DNA of 64,000 bases, taken from positions 744,001-808,000 of the forward strand of contig OX637794.1 of the NCBI GenBank assembly GCA_951802425.1, read 5' to 3'. This DNA is from Clavaria fumosa (lineage: Eukaryota; Basidiomycota; Agaricomycetes; Agaricales; Clavariaceae). The number at the start of each line of letters is the position of its first letter. Within the stretch, counting starts at the first letter, position 1. A model generated the notes under the pieces. That model worked only from the letters and a program-made list of their open reading frames with translations. It was not told the origin of the DNA and did no database searches. This document shows, piece by piece, positions 21,367-31,545 of this stretch. Position numbers and translations under genes: made by a program.

Positions 21367-22980
21367 TTGTGAGTGCCACCATGGCAGGAGGTGGTGTACT
21401 GCCACGAGAGGTTTGTCAAAGTCAGCGCCGAAAATGGCACCCGTGTCGTAGGACAAATGACAAGACCAGTCCTTCTGCCTATTAACTCGATCTACTGGGG
21501 AGCTGAGAGTGTTTCCAGTAACGTTCATTCAGCGTTTCGAACTGATCTAGTGCTTCAGTCGTGGCACCGCTTGAACCATGCGGGCAAGTGATGTCAATTC
21601 TAACCGATCATAGTACAGTAACATATGAGGCAGGACCAGGTGGAATGCATCTGTCGTGTCCTAGAATGATGGCCCTGCAGGGGGTAATGTGTCCGTCAAT
21701 TAGTACTTCTAAATACAAATGGGGAGACTTATTGAACGACAATATTCGGTTCCAGGCCCTAAAGCTCAGTGATCCTATCACGACGGGAAGGGCCTTTAAC
21801 CATTGGCGTTGGTTCTCAAGACGTATGACAGGCCAAAAAATGATGGTCAATTGTCTACTCAAAGCGCAGGGTCTTGGTTATGTTTTCATACACTGTGGCC
21901 ACTAGCCCCACTCTGTTCGAGTAGTTTCTCAACTCCAGTGCTGACCAGGGAGGAGCAGCCAATTTTGGCACCGTCCCCGTCTAAAACCTCTTCGGCGAAG
22001 AGGGTGTAAGCATAATGGAAGGAGTTGACATACCGTTGGCGAGCATTGAGGGTCTGCATAGGTGTTTGACGACGCTGGTAAGCCAGGGCAGCTGCAAAGG
22101 AAGCGCGATAAGAGACTTGCGAAATGCAAACGAGAAAAAAAGACACACTCAAGAAGCATCCCTGCGATAGCGCCGATGCCGAAGGTAATGGTGTGAGGAG
22201 GGGCGATCGGCCATCCCTTGCACAAACTGGTTGAGCGTGGTGGAGCCGACGGTTGAGTTGGAGTCCTGGGGCATCATCTGCGCCCAAATCGCTAGGAGGT
22301 CATTGTGTTCCTGTCACGGGAAAGTTTCAAAGAGGCTTTGTGGCGCACAATCTTGTGCCATGGAAGAGGCCGCGGTATTGTGGGTTCGTGCGCTTCGCAT
22401 CGTCAATGAGCTGTGTGCTAGGGAAAGGGCCACCAGGGACATGAAGGCAAGAGTCGTTCAGGGAAGGTGAGCGCACTTGATGACGGCGAAGACGGCCTCC
22501 ATCATGTCTGCGCCGAGACCTGCGGCGAATGGGTCCGCTTGTCTGACAAATATGAGAGCGGGGTTCGGGACGGGAAGCACGTCAACGAGGGTACGGCGGT
22601 ACGCTTACTTTGCTCTGGTGAGGAACGCAGGCGAAGGCGAGCCATTCAGCTGTCTTGGCTGAGTTCCCGGGCGGGCGGCGGCGGCGGCCCGATGACCAAC
22701 GCCGTGCACCAGGTTTACGGTCCGACGATTCCAACGTAGACGTGCCACATCATTCTCCTTGCAAGGGTCGGCAATGATAGAGAGCTGCAATACCCCGGAT
22801 CAACTTGTCTTGATTTATCAATTGCTGTATGGTCTTGTGCAGGCCTGCAGGGATGCTGTATTGCAGCCAGCGGGCCAATCCATGCATGACTCAATTATAC
22901 AAAACAGACCTTTAGGCTAGTCATGACAAGATTGTTTATAGCGCAGGGAAGGCTTGGGATCACGACGGCTAAAGTTCATG
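21367..22980. other. possible unidentified or decayed gene
   Basis: Minus-strand frames contain short hydrophobic runs with splice-like borders (for example TITFGIGAIAGMLLE near 22140-22210 and a Gly/Pro/Ala-rich run near 22650-22700), and a plus-strand frame at 22467-22739. None gives a recognisable family, and no single exon chain could be built. This is either a divergent multi-exon minus-strand gene or a relic. Confidence 0.3.
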
Positions 22981-23119
22981 CGAGAGATGCACGGACTCGA
23001 AACAGAACAACTAAAACAATCAAATCATAAATTCCAAAAACAACAAAACCCAGGCGTGTGAGTGAGTGGCATTTTCTGGGGCTGTGCGGCTTTTGCAGAA
23101 ACAATGTCATATGTCATAG

Positions 23120-24139
23120 ATGGCCCCCACAGGTTGGGCTACCTCGCAGCAACGCGAGTTTCTTGGTGCCCGTGTTGACCAGTTCCTTGCGCAGAAAAAT
23201 AGTTCTGTGAAGAGATTTTATGAGGCAACATTCGAGGCTTTTTTTGTCGCATTTCCAGAGGGCACAACCCAGCCAAACAACGCGCCATCGACCCCTTCCC
23301 CGCCAAACACGACAGCACCGTCGACCCCTTCCCAGCCTCTAGCCACGTTGACTTCGATGGCCAATTCTACCAAACCAAACGCAAAGCAGGTCCAGATCGA
23401 GCGAGAGTGGGCTGCATTGCCAGTGGCCAAACGCCTGGAAACGAGAAAAGTGGTATGTGCGACAGAAGAAACAACTTACTACTCGCTGATATGCCTTGGA
23501 CAACAGCAAATCCGTAATTGGTACCAAAACCACGCTAAAAAGCACTCTACAAAAGCAGTATTCAATCATCGGCTCAAGTATGCTAAGCGAACTCGGGCGC
23601 CTCAAGTCATCGAGGTGTATCAGAAGCTCTACTATGCACAGAAGTTGCGTACACTTGTCGAAGAAATGCTCGATGGGATGGAGAGCGATATGTCTGACTT
23701 GGAGCAGGGTGCTGATTGCTCAGAGAGCGGAGAGGACTCCTCACCGGGCTCTACGAAGGGACGGACCCGCCGATTTTCCCTGAAGACCAAACTGCGAGTG
23801 CGCCGCAAGGTTGTGAAAGACTGTTGGTTGGGAGAGTCCGAAGCAGTCCGAGCAGAGGTAATTGCGGAATGGGAGCGCCAGAGGGAGGTCTTAATGAAAG
23901 AGAAGTCAGAGCAAGCAGATGCGATTGCAGGAGAGAGGGCGGCGCGAACTCTAAAGGAATTACAGGCGTACATCTCCTTTTTTTTGGCCACTGTATCAAT
24001 ATTCCAAGTGCAATTGATGGTCTGGCCGCAGAAGCTCAAGATACCCTTGAAGAATGGTCGTATCTTACAGGTTATAACATGACGTTACTAGTAGGTGGGT
24101 GTAATCCATCAGCGGGAGGCGATATTGAGGTCATGAGGT
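23120..24139 (+). pseudogene. agaricomycete repeat-family protein, 3'-truncated
   Basis: Exon 1 (23120-23452) starts MAPTGWATSQQREFLGARVD, a motif I recognise from a multicopy agaricomycete family of unknown function often found near transposons. A 54-bp intron follows, then exon 2 from 23507 with QIRNWYQNHAKK and a long charged helical region. After a further intron near 23970-24000 the frame gives TGYNMTLLVGGCNPSAGGDI, the family's conserved C-terminal block. Sequence then breaks at about 24140 into unrelated CTATGTAG-type repeat. The usual remainder is missing. No enzymatic motif is seen. Confidence 0.55.
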
Positions 24140-24179
24140 AAGTCAGACTGCCCTTCATCAGCAAAAACTGTTTTTGGAT

Positions 24180-24778
24180 TGTAGAAGCCATAGAAGGCCA
24201 TAGACACCATAGAATTGGGTGTATCTATGCAGGCCTCTGCAGCTCTTCATAGACTAAGGTGCATCTATGCAGTACTATGTAGATGAGGCCTTTCTGGAGC
24301 TGCAGTCTGTTCAATGAATGGCCCTTGTTCAAGTTGTAGAACATGGTGCTATGTACCACTAGTAGAGCTGCCCACCATCATTGTCACAGTGGTGGTCACT
24401 GCTGTGGCCGTCATTGTCATGCACCGCCGCTGCCCTTGTTGTCACTGTGCACCACCGCCACCCTTGTCGTCATTGTGCACTGTGCCTGCTGCCACTGCCA
24501 CCCTCATCACTGTCCGCCGCCGCTGCCATTGTCACTGTCCGCTGCCCTTGTCATCACTGTCCACTGCCACATCAGCAAACCAGGGGTGATACTGCAGTAG
24601 ACTGTGTAGATCTACATAGACCCCATAGAACCCATAGAACCCATAGACAACTTCCTGGTCTATGTAGAACTACATAGATACAGGCCTTTCTATGTAGAAC
24701 TATGTAGAACTATGTAGATGGTGCTTCCAGCCTGCCACCACCACCCCTCCCTTCCTTTGCACACCAGCTGCTGCGAAT
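24180..24778. repeat. CTATGTAG-rich repeat with triplet run
   Basis: Many short inverted units around CCATAGA/CTATGTAGA occur at both ends (24185-24290 and 24600-24720), with a GTCACTG/CCGCTGCC triplet-like run between (about 24383-24570). This resembles a foldback/MITE-like unit whose interior is microsatellite. No coding sequence. Confidence 0.5.
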
Positions 24779-24835
24779 CAATGGCCCAGGTCCCCGTCAT
24801 CGGTCTGTGACCGCAGTGGGGGGCCTGGGCCATTG
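24779..24835. repeat. 57-bp hairpin motif, copy 1
   Basis: Imperfect palindrome with arms CAATGGCCCAGG and CCTGGGCCATTG around a core GGTCTGTGACC. Three related copies lie at 51383, 52602 and 55502. It immediately precedes the GCT/GCC array. Confidence 0.7.
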
Positions 24836-25392
24836 TTGCTGCTGCTGCCGCCCACCGCCGCCGCCCACCGCTGGTGCTGCTGCTGCCACCACCGCCGCCT
24901 GCCGCTGTTGCTGCTGCTGCCGCCCTCCGCTGTTGCTGCTGCTGCTGCCGCCACCGCCCGCCACTGTTGCTGCTGATGCCGCTGCCCCCCGCCGCTGTTG
25001 CTGCTGATGCCGCTGCCGCCCGCCGCTGTCACCACCGCCGCTGTTGCTGCTGCTACTGTTGCTGCCGCCACAGCCGCCACTGCCACTGCTGCCGCCACGG
25101 CCACTGTCGCTGCTGCCGCCACTGCCGCCCGCCGCTGTCGCTGCTGCCGCCACTGCCGCCCGCCACTGCCGCCTGCTGCTGCCGCCACCGCCGCCTGCCG
25201 CCACCACTGCCCGCCGCTGTCGCTGCTGCCGCCACCGCTGCCTGCCACTGTCGCTGCTGCCGCTGCCACCGCCCGCCGCTGTTGCTGCTGCTGCCGCCAC
25301 CACCGCCCGCTGCTGCCACTGCCGCTGCCACCCGCTGCTGTTGCTGCTGCTGCTGCCGCACCACCCGCTGTTGCTGCTGCTGCCACACCTGA
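24836..25392. repeat. GCT/GCC triplet array
   Basis: About 550 bases of imperfect GCT/GCC/CCG/CAC triplets. Open on both strands as Ala/Gly/Cys/Pro-rich peptides, which are not credible proteins. Confidence 0.85.
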
Positions 25393-25508
25393 TGCTGCCA
25401 GATTCTTGCAAGAGTATCTTCTAATTACAATAAATAGCCATTGCAAGATTGAGTGTAGTTACAATACATTTTTCTTGCAAGATTATATTGTCATTACAAT
25501 GCAGATTA

Positions 25509-25531
25509 CTGTACCATTTAACTCAATTCAC
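25509..25531 (+). repeat. left TIR of pogo-like element
   Basis: Starts CTGTACCATTTAACTCAATT. Its reverse complement closes the element at 29364-29386. Confidence 0.85.
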
Positions 25532-25641
25532 TGCTATGTGTTACGCGTTACGCATCTGGTGAATTGGGGGTTTCACCAAAAATGAGTGTTATGTGTGACA
25601 AGGAGTAACATTCACCACCCTTGAAAAAATCCCTCTCAGCC

Positions 25642-28600
25642 ATGTCCGCACTCAAGATACCTCCAGATATCCTGAAAGAGTATCTCCCAAGCCAAAAACT
25701 ACCCATAACTGATCTCCTGGCTTTTGATATCCCTCGAGCGACAGGCAAAACCTTCAAAAGTTTAACATTTTCTAGCAAACCTCCTAATATCTCGCCCGAC
25801 AACATAAAAGCCCTCCTTCACAGCACGGCACCCTCTCCCGCAGTGATCCAAAATTTGCATCAAGGCTTACAATTGGCATCTCCTGAAATCAAGTCTTTAA
25901 AATGTGTAGGAAGTCAATCAACGGAGGAAACTTTTCTCCCCCTGTGGATCATCACCTACTGGCTTGCCGTCCTTCACATTCTTGAGCATAGAGAGTCTTG
26001 GTCCCGTGCTCATCAATCCCTGCAGAAAATTCGCCAAGGTGGAGCTGTCCATGTAACCAAGCTTGTTGATGATGTCCACCAGGCCCTATCAGCCTTGCCG
26101 TGGTCTAGGTCAGTTCAGGGGTTTAGCGAGCAGGAAGACGTCATCCACTTACACAAGTTTACAACCACTGCTTGGCTTGGAACCACCCATGAGAATCAAA
26201 TGCTCGATATGCTGAGGGACGACATCATCCAATACACCAGCTCAAACCAAGTCATGATTGAACCTACTTACTTTGCTAGAACCATCTGTGACGCATTCAC
26301 CCGCTGCACAGAAGCATCTTCAAAACTCCCGCTGCATCACAGGGGACAGCTCCTCACTTCAGGAAAGGTGGATTGCTTAGGAACCATCGCAAACTGCTGG
26401 GAACAACATTGGGTGGCAATCGTGTTGGATTTCCGTGCTCACGTTATCTGGCATGGCGATTCCTTGGGTTGGGATATGGAACCGCAGCTGAAAGATGCGC
26501 TGGATTGGTGGACATACCAGTTGACATCAATCACCTTTTCACACAGTGCTTTACCGATCACGCACCAAGTGGATGGATTTTCGTGTGGCCTTCTTGCCTG
26601 GAATGCTCTTGCGCATTTCTTCTTGCCACGTATTCCACTCATAGATGCAGCTGATGTCACATCAGAAAGGCTTCAAATACTGCTTCGCATATGTGACCGT
26701 CAGCAAGACTTTATTGGCACAGCACCGGACACAGACTTCGATTATGTCCACCATCTCACGCAATCACCTGATGCATGCACCGACGATTCTGATCTTGAAA
26801 TGAGCACACGGTCATTGCCCAATAGCTCAACTCCCTGTGCAACTGATAGCGATATCTGTGACACAGACAATCAATCAACTGAACCTGAACTAGAAGATCG
26901 ACCCACCACCAGCTCCATGACCTCGACGAAGATCAAGGTAGAGTCATCACTGCGCCTTGCTCTCAAGAGTAAAAAAGCACCACTACTCGCATACTTCAAG
27001 CAATGCACCTGGGAGGAGCATGAACAAAACCTGTTGAGGGAAGAAGAAAGCCACGAGAACTCAGCCAAAAGAGACCACCGGGAACAGTTGGAAAGGGGGG
27101 CCTCAGAAGCTAGTTTGACTCGCAAACGGGAGCTGGGACGTTTGCGTCAACAAAAGCACCGCCAAGCGAAAAGGGAAAAGGAGACCTCACAAGGTTTGCG
27201 TGATTCGAGGGGTAGAAAGCGGAAGGTCATTGTTGCTGAGCTAACGAAGAGCGGACTTGCCAAAAAACCAAAGGCCAGCATTGCTGAACAAACACGACCA
27301 GCACGCTCACTCATTCGTGAATATCGACAATGGCACAGAAAACCACAAGGACGCAAAGCAAAGGGTTACCCTAAACAAGCAACGTATCACAACTGGTTTA
27401 CTCCACTAGCCTGGAGTGTCATAGCGCAGGCAGCACGAGACGCAGGATGGCAGATGAGCCCCACCAAAATCGTAAAACTGTGTCAAGCACGGCAACCAGA
27501 AGTTTTTTCAGGCCTTACTCGAGAGACCGTGAAGTGCTGGATTGATCGATCAGGCGAGAGACCCCAATGGTCTGATGCGACATTTCGGAGAGCAGAAGCT
27601 GGCAATCGACCTGGTCACGCATTGGGTGGAGTGCGAGGAGCCCTAGTGAGTTTATTGCATGTACAAATAGAACCTACTAATCCCCCATAAGGCAAACCAT
27701 CCAGACGTAGTTGATGTGATCAAGAAACGGCTGCAGGACCTCCGTGCTGCTGGAGTGCCTTTGACCTTAATCTCTGCACGTGGTGTGATGATTGCAACAA
27801 TCATCAGGATGGCACCAGAGATTCTGCAACGAAAATTCCGGGATGGCTCTACATTTCGAGCATCTGACTCCTTCATGCGATCCTGGCTTCATCAGGCCAT
27901 GGGCTGGTCTCGACGCAAGGGGACTCGAGCCGCACAGAAATTACCTCAAGATTGGGAAGATCAGTGCGAGAAGTCAGCCAAACGAAAGGCCTACCTGATA
28001 AAGGAATACGACATCCCTCCTGAACTTTATGTAAATTCAGATCAAACACAAAGGCTTTATGCTCCTGGTGATAAACTTACCTGGGCAGAAACAGGAGCAA
28101 AACAAGTGTCAGTCATTGGAGGAGACGAGAAGCGTGCCTTTACCGTGGTGATCACAATCACGAGTGCTGGGTTGTTACTGCCACTCCAAATCATCTATCA
28201 TGGCAAAACCGATCGCTCCTGTCCAGCTTCGAGTGCCCCATACTATGCTGAAGCCACTGCAGAAGGTTTTCGGTTTGAGTTCTCAGGAACGAAGACCTAC
28301 TGGGCAAACCAACGCACTATGCGGCTCTTCGTGGATCACATCTTGTCACCATATTTCGAGAAGATGAAGATTCAATTAGGCCGGCCTCCAAGCCAGAGAT
28401 CTCTCCGGCAGATCGATGTCTGGTCCGTGCATCGGTCAGAGGAATTCTTGAATTGGATGCATACATCGCACCCCAAAATACTGGTGGACTTTGTACCTGG
28501 AGGATGCACAGGCGTTGCTCAGCCTTGCGATGTGGGTATCCAGCGCCCTTTCAAGCATGCAACGAATCAGACCTTTCACGAGGACATAGTCAATATGACG

Positions 28601-29263
28601 CTTGCCCAGATCGATCAGCAGGTCGATGTGATCAGCTTTGATGACCGTCTCCCAACACTTCGGAATGCCAGTGTAAGATGGCTGTGGAAAGCATACGAGA
28701 CGCTGAACAAAAAGGAAATCGTGCAAAAGGTCAGTCGCCGAGATAACATGGAGCGACAAAAAAACCAAACACATTGATCTTAGGCCTTCAAGTTGTGTGT
28801 TGTTCACCAATGGGACCTATCTTATGAATGCTTGAAGTCATTCGAAATGCAGGAAGAATTGAGGAACTTACGAGAAAAGGATCCAGCATTTTGGAATGAG
28901 CTGACGGCCGTGAATCCACGTTATGGACTGCCAAAGGATGGCAAGAATGTTGCCGAAGACATCATGCCAGATCCCGAAGATGAAGATAACCTAGATGACA
29001 CAGATGTTAGCCTGAACGATGTGCTAGCTGCTACTCATCGCAAGCACCCACCTGCCACGCATCGCATTTCTAGTCACCCAAAGCCTGATGGCAGCTTGTC
29101 AACAGTTGCAAATGCCGAGGACTTGGATGAGCAGCCAGTGGGAGATGAGGAAAAAGAGGAGGGAGAGATGGGCCGAGGCAAGCGAAAGAGGACAGCAAAT
29201 CAGCTCTACAGCCTTGCGAGCTTTGCACGGCACTGGGACAATGAGGCCTCAGATGCTGAGTAA
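25642..29263 (+). CDS. Ulp1-like protease fused to pogo-type DDE transposase
   Basis: Exons 25642-27645, 27692-28729 and 28784-29263 are all joined in phase 0, giving 1173 residues. Residues about 180-330 form a C48/Ulp1-like protease: His in EQHWVAIVLD, Asp in IWHGDSLGWD, Gln/Cys block VDGFSCGLLAWNAL. A charged coiled segment follows (about 460-570), then a helix-turn-helix region near TYHNWFTPLAW. Exon 2 carries a DDE_1-type domain: PELYVNSDQTQ, RQIDVWSVHRSEEF and VDFVPGGCTGVAQPCDV. Exon 3 is acidic with a basic patch (GRGKRKRTANQ). DDE_1 enzymes cut and paste DNA at TA. Ulp1 proteases remove SUMO-like modifiers. All apparent catalytic residues are present. Confidence 0.85.
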
Positions 29264-29363
29264 CCCAATTTGGTAACTAGTTGAATCAATTCACCAATTT
29301 GGACTGTTATGCGTTACATGTGTTACTTTTCACTGATTTTGAGAGCTGCGTTACGCGTTACTG

Positions 29364-29386
29364 GTGAATTGAGTTAAATGGTACAG
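29364..29386 (-). repeat. right TIR of pogo-like element
   Basis: Inverted copy of 25509-25531, followed by TA. Confidence 0.85.
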
Positions 29387-29388
29387 TA

Positions 29389-30309
29389 CAATACAGACTA
29401 CAATACAATGCAAGACTGTGACAGCGATTCTGTTCCCAGGCCTGCCCTTCCTTTCCCAGGCCTACCCTGACAATAGCCATGCAATATATTACAATACATG
29501 TCCTTTCCCAGGCCTGCCCTTCCTTTCCCAGGCCTGCCCTGCTTATTGCAGGGTCCCCTGACAAACAATGGCAAACAAAATATGCTAAAAATAAAAACAA
29601 AAACTCGAAATTGAGCAGCCCTGTGCCTGGTCCCTCAGGTACAGCTTACCAATCAGGCATAGCTGCATTTGGTAAGCTGCTATGACTGTGGAAAATTTTG
29701 CACAGCTTGCAAAATATGACTTTTTATACACCAAAAAATCGGCAAAAATCAGGAGATTCCGAATCTGGACACCCCACATTTGTATCTGCCTTGGTTCAGT
29801 GTCAAATTGCAAAATACACAGAAAATATTCATTTTCCACAATTCTGCAGTACTCTGCAATACTCTGGCTTGAAAATGGTTAGTGGAGGATACACACATTA
29901 GCTGTGGACATATGGGGAGGGTGTAGATTAGTTTAACAACCCACCCACCATCTCTGTCACCTCCCTGGAATCCATTACTAGGAATTAGGGTTATTGGCCT
30001 GGGAGCATGGCTATTTGTTATATTGCAAATTCCAGCCATCAGACTACACCTTATGACATCTAATACAATCATACAAAAGCCCATAATATTTGGTGCAGAA
30101 CTACAGATTCCCCATGTCTATTTTCCCAAAAATCTCAAAATCTCTCCCCAGACAGTCCCTTTGGTCGAATCACATATTCCTGTGGTCTGATAGCTGACAA
30201 GGTATGCATGAATACATCTTCAAAGTTTGGTGAAGTTAGGCCAAGTTCTCAGGAAGATAGCTCAGAATGTGTGTTTTTGAAGACAGTCAAGGTGTTGCTT
30301 ATCCTTGCC
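29389..30309. other. non-coding, repeat debris
   Basis: Holds two near-identical copies of a TTTCCCAGGCCTGCCCTTCC block (29433-29545) and AT-rich sequence of unknown origin. Nothing coding was recognised. Confidence 0.4.
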
Positions 30310-30664
30310 TGTGTTGTTGCCTTCACTTTTGTCAACAACAGTTGGCCTGATTCTCGGTTGTTCGAGGAACTTAGGTGGAAGTCGGTCGAACGAGAGCAGG
30401 AAGAGTATGTGATAGGAAGTAACAACCTAAGGAGGGTTGTTACTTGAGTAGCTACTTATATAGTACAAGGCCACAAGTCATAGTGAGTCATAATGGAAGA
30501 CGATCAACATGTGCTGGCAATGAGGCATGGTATGACTCATGTGTGATAGGGTAAAGGGGAGGGCGGCATGGGGCATGTGACGAGTGAGAAGAAGGGGGTA
30601 CATGTGGTGTGAAGGGGAAAAAGGGGGGGGGGGTGTGACGATGTGACGTGGTGGAAGTCTAACA
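30310..30664 (-). repeat. probable 3' LTR of Ty3/gypsy element
   Basis: On the minus strand a purine tract (GGAGGGGGAC) is followed by TGTTAGACTTCC, and the stretch ends near GGCAACAACA. A TATA-like ACTATATAAG lies inside. It directly follows the element's last ORF. No matching 5' LTR was found near 36100, so the boundaries are inferred. Confidence 0.5.
30418..30446. other. short inverted repeat within LTR
   Basis: AAGTAACAACC and GGTTGTTACTT face each other across a few bases, near the likely transcription start of the LTR. A transcript would form a stable stem here. Confidence 0.5.
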
Positions 30665-30702
30665 TGGTCCCCCTCCAGTGGTCCGGCGTCTCAACGGACC
30701 CG

Positions 30703-31440
30703 TCAAGCTTCCGGGCTGTCTTCACATTCATGACGTTGGGGTTCAGCTGGGGGGGGTTTGGCTTCGGTTGGGGGGTCGATGCTAGTGTCGTGTGTACCCA
30801 CGGCGAGGGGGTGTTCATAGGCGTCGGTGGGTACAATCCATGGGAGCATCACGTCGGTGGTGACAGGTATGACCCAGGGCACACCTCCGCAGTGATGGTG
30901 TACGGCCCACTCTTCTTGCAGGATTGGTTCGGGTGGTAGTGGGATTTTGAATCGTAGCCTCGAGCTTCGAGAGTTGAGCCATATCTCGATGAGGACGGGG
31001 GAGGCACGGAGGACACGTCGCTGTTGCTCAAACTGCAGGCCTAGCAGCTCAGTCCACATGGCACGGCTGAAGCTCATGCTGAGCCGCTCAGCCATCCTAC
31101 GGAGCCAGACGTCGTCTTCAGGCTCCAAGAGTTCTCTGTTTTGATGAAACTGCGGCATCTGCGCAGGGGGGTCATCTGTCATAAGCGGCGGGGGGTCCAA
31201 ACCTAGTACTCGACGTGCGTGGGGGATTCGCACTGCATCCAAGATGTGGCGCATATGGGCCGTGGTGCCGGGAGATGATGGTGGACCTTCGAGTCCGGGT
31301 GGCATGCCTCGTGGGTCAGGCCCGGGTCATAAGCGGGTGGTCTCGGCAGGAGGTGGGTGCGGTAGGCGGTTGGGCCATCCAGCAGCTCGGCGGTCCTGGG
31401 GTCCTGTGGCATGGGGTCTGAGGGTGCGGTCGGGTGGCAT
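30703..31440 (-). pseudogene. extra ORF downstream of gypsy pol, frameshifted
   Basis: A Pro-rich frame (31305-30703, 200 codons, MPPGLEGPPSSPG...) continues upstream in another frame to about 31440, so one frameshift or stop interrupts it. It lies between the chromodomain end of pol and the LTR, on the same strand. No family is recognised. The central part (DDVWLRRMAERLSMSFSRAM) is helical. It may be an accessory ORF of this chromovirus lineage or a captured fragment. Confidence 0.45.
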
Positions 31441-31545
31441 GGTAGAGAGAGGGGAGGTGTTTACAGCAGGAGGGAAAAAGGCATTGAGTGTGTGGTGTCG
31501 CTTGTAATCTTTTTAAGTGTTCGACCCTGAGTGTGTGAGCATTCA

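Larger units (their letters stand above)
25509..29386 (+). mobile_element. pogo/Tc1-like DNA transposon with Ulp1-transposase fusion
   Basis: Terminal inverted repeats begin CTGTACCATTTAACTCAATT on both sides and are flanked by TA (25507-25508 and 29387-29388), the usual Tc1/mariner/pogo target duplication. Subterminal TTACGCGTTACGC-type direct motifs occur at both ends. It contains one three-exon gene with no disruption. Flanking DNA reads as one continuous TTACAATGCAG-like repeat once the element is removed. Confidence 0.85.

Noticed and set aside
24778..25585. Long Ala/Gly/Ser or Pro/Cys-rich ORFs on both strands
   Set aside because: They come from the GCT/GCC triplet array. All frames are open for the same compositional reason and show no domain.
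29682..30084. Overlapping short ORFs right of the pogo-like element
   Set aside because: AT-rich debris without recognisable protein features.
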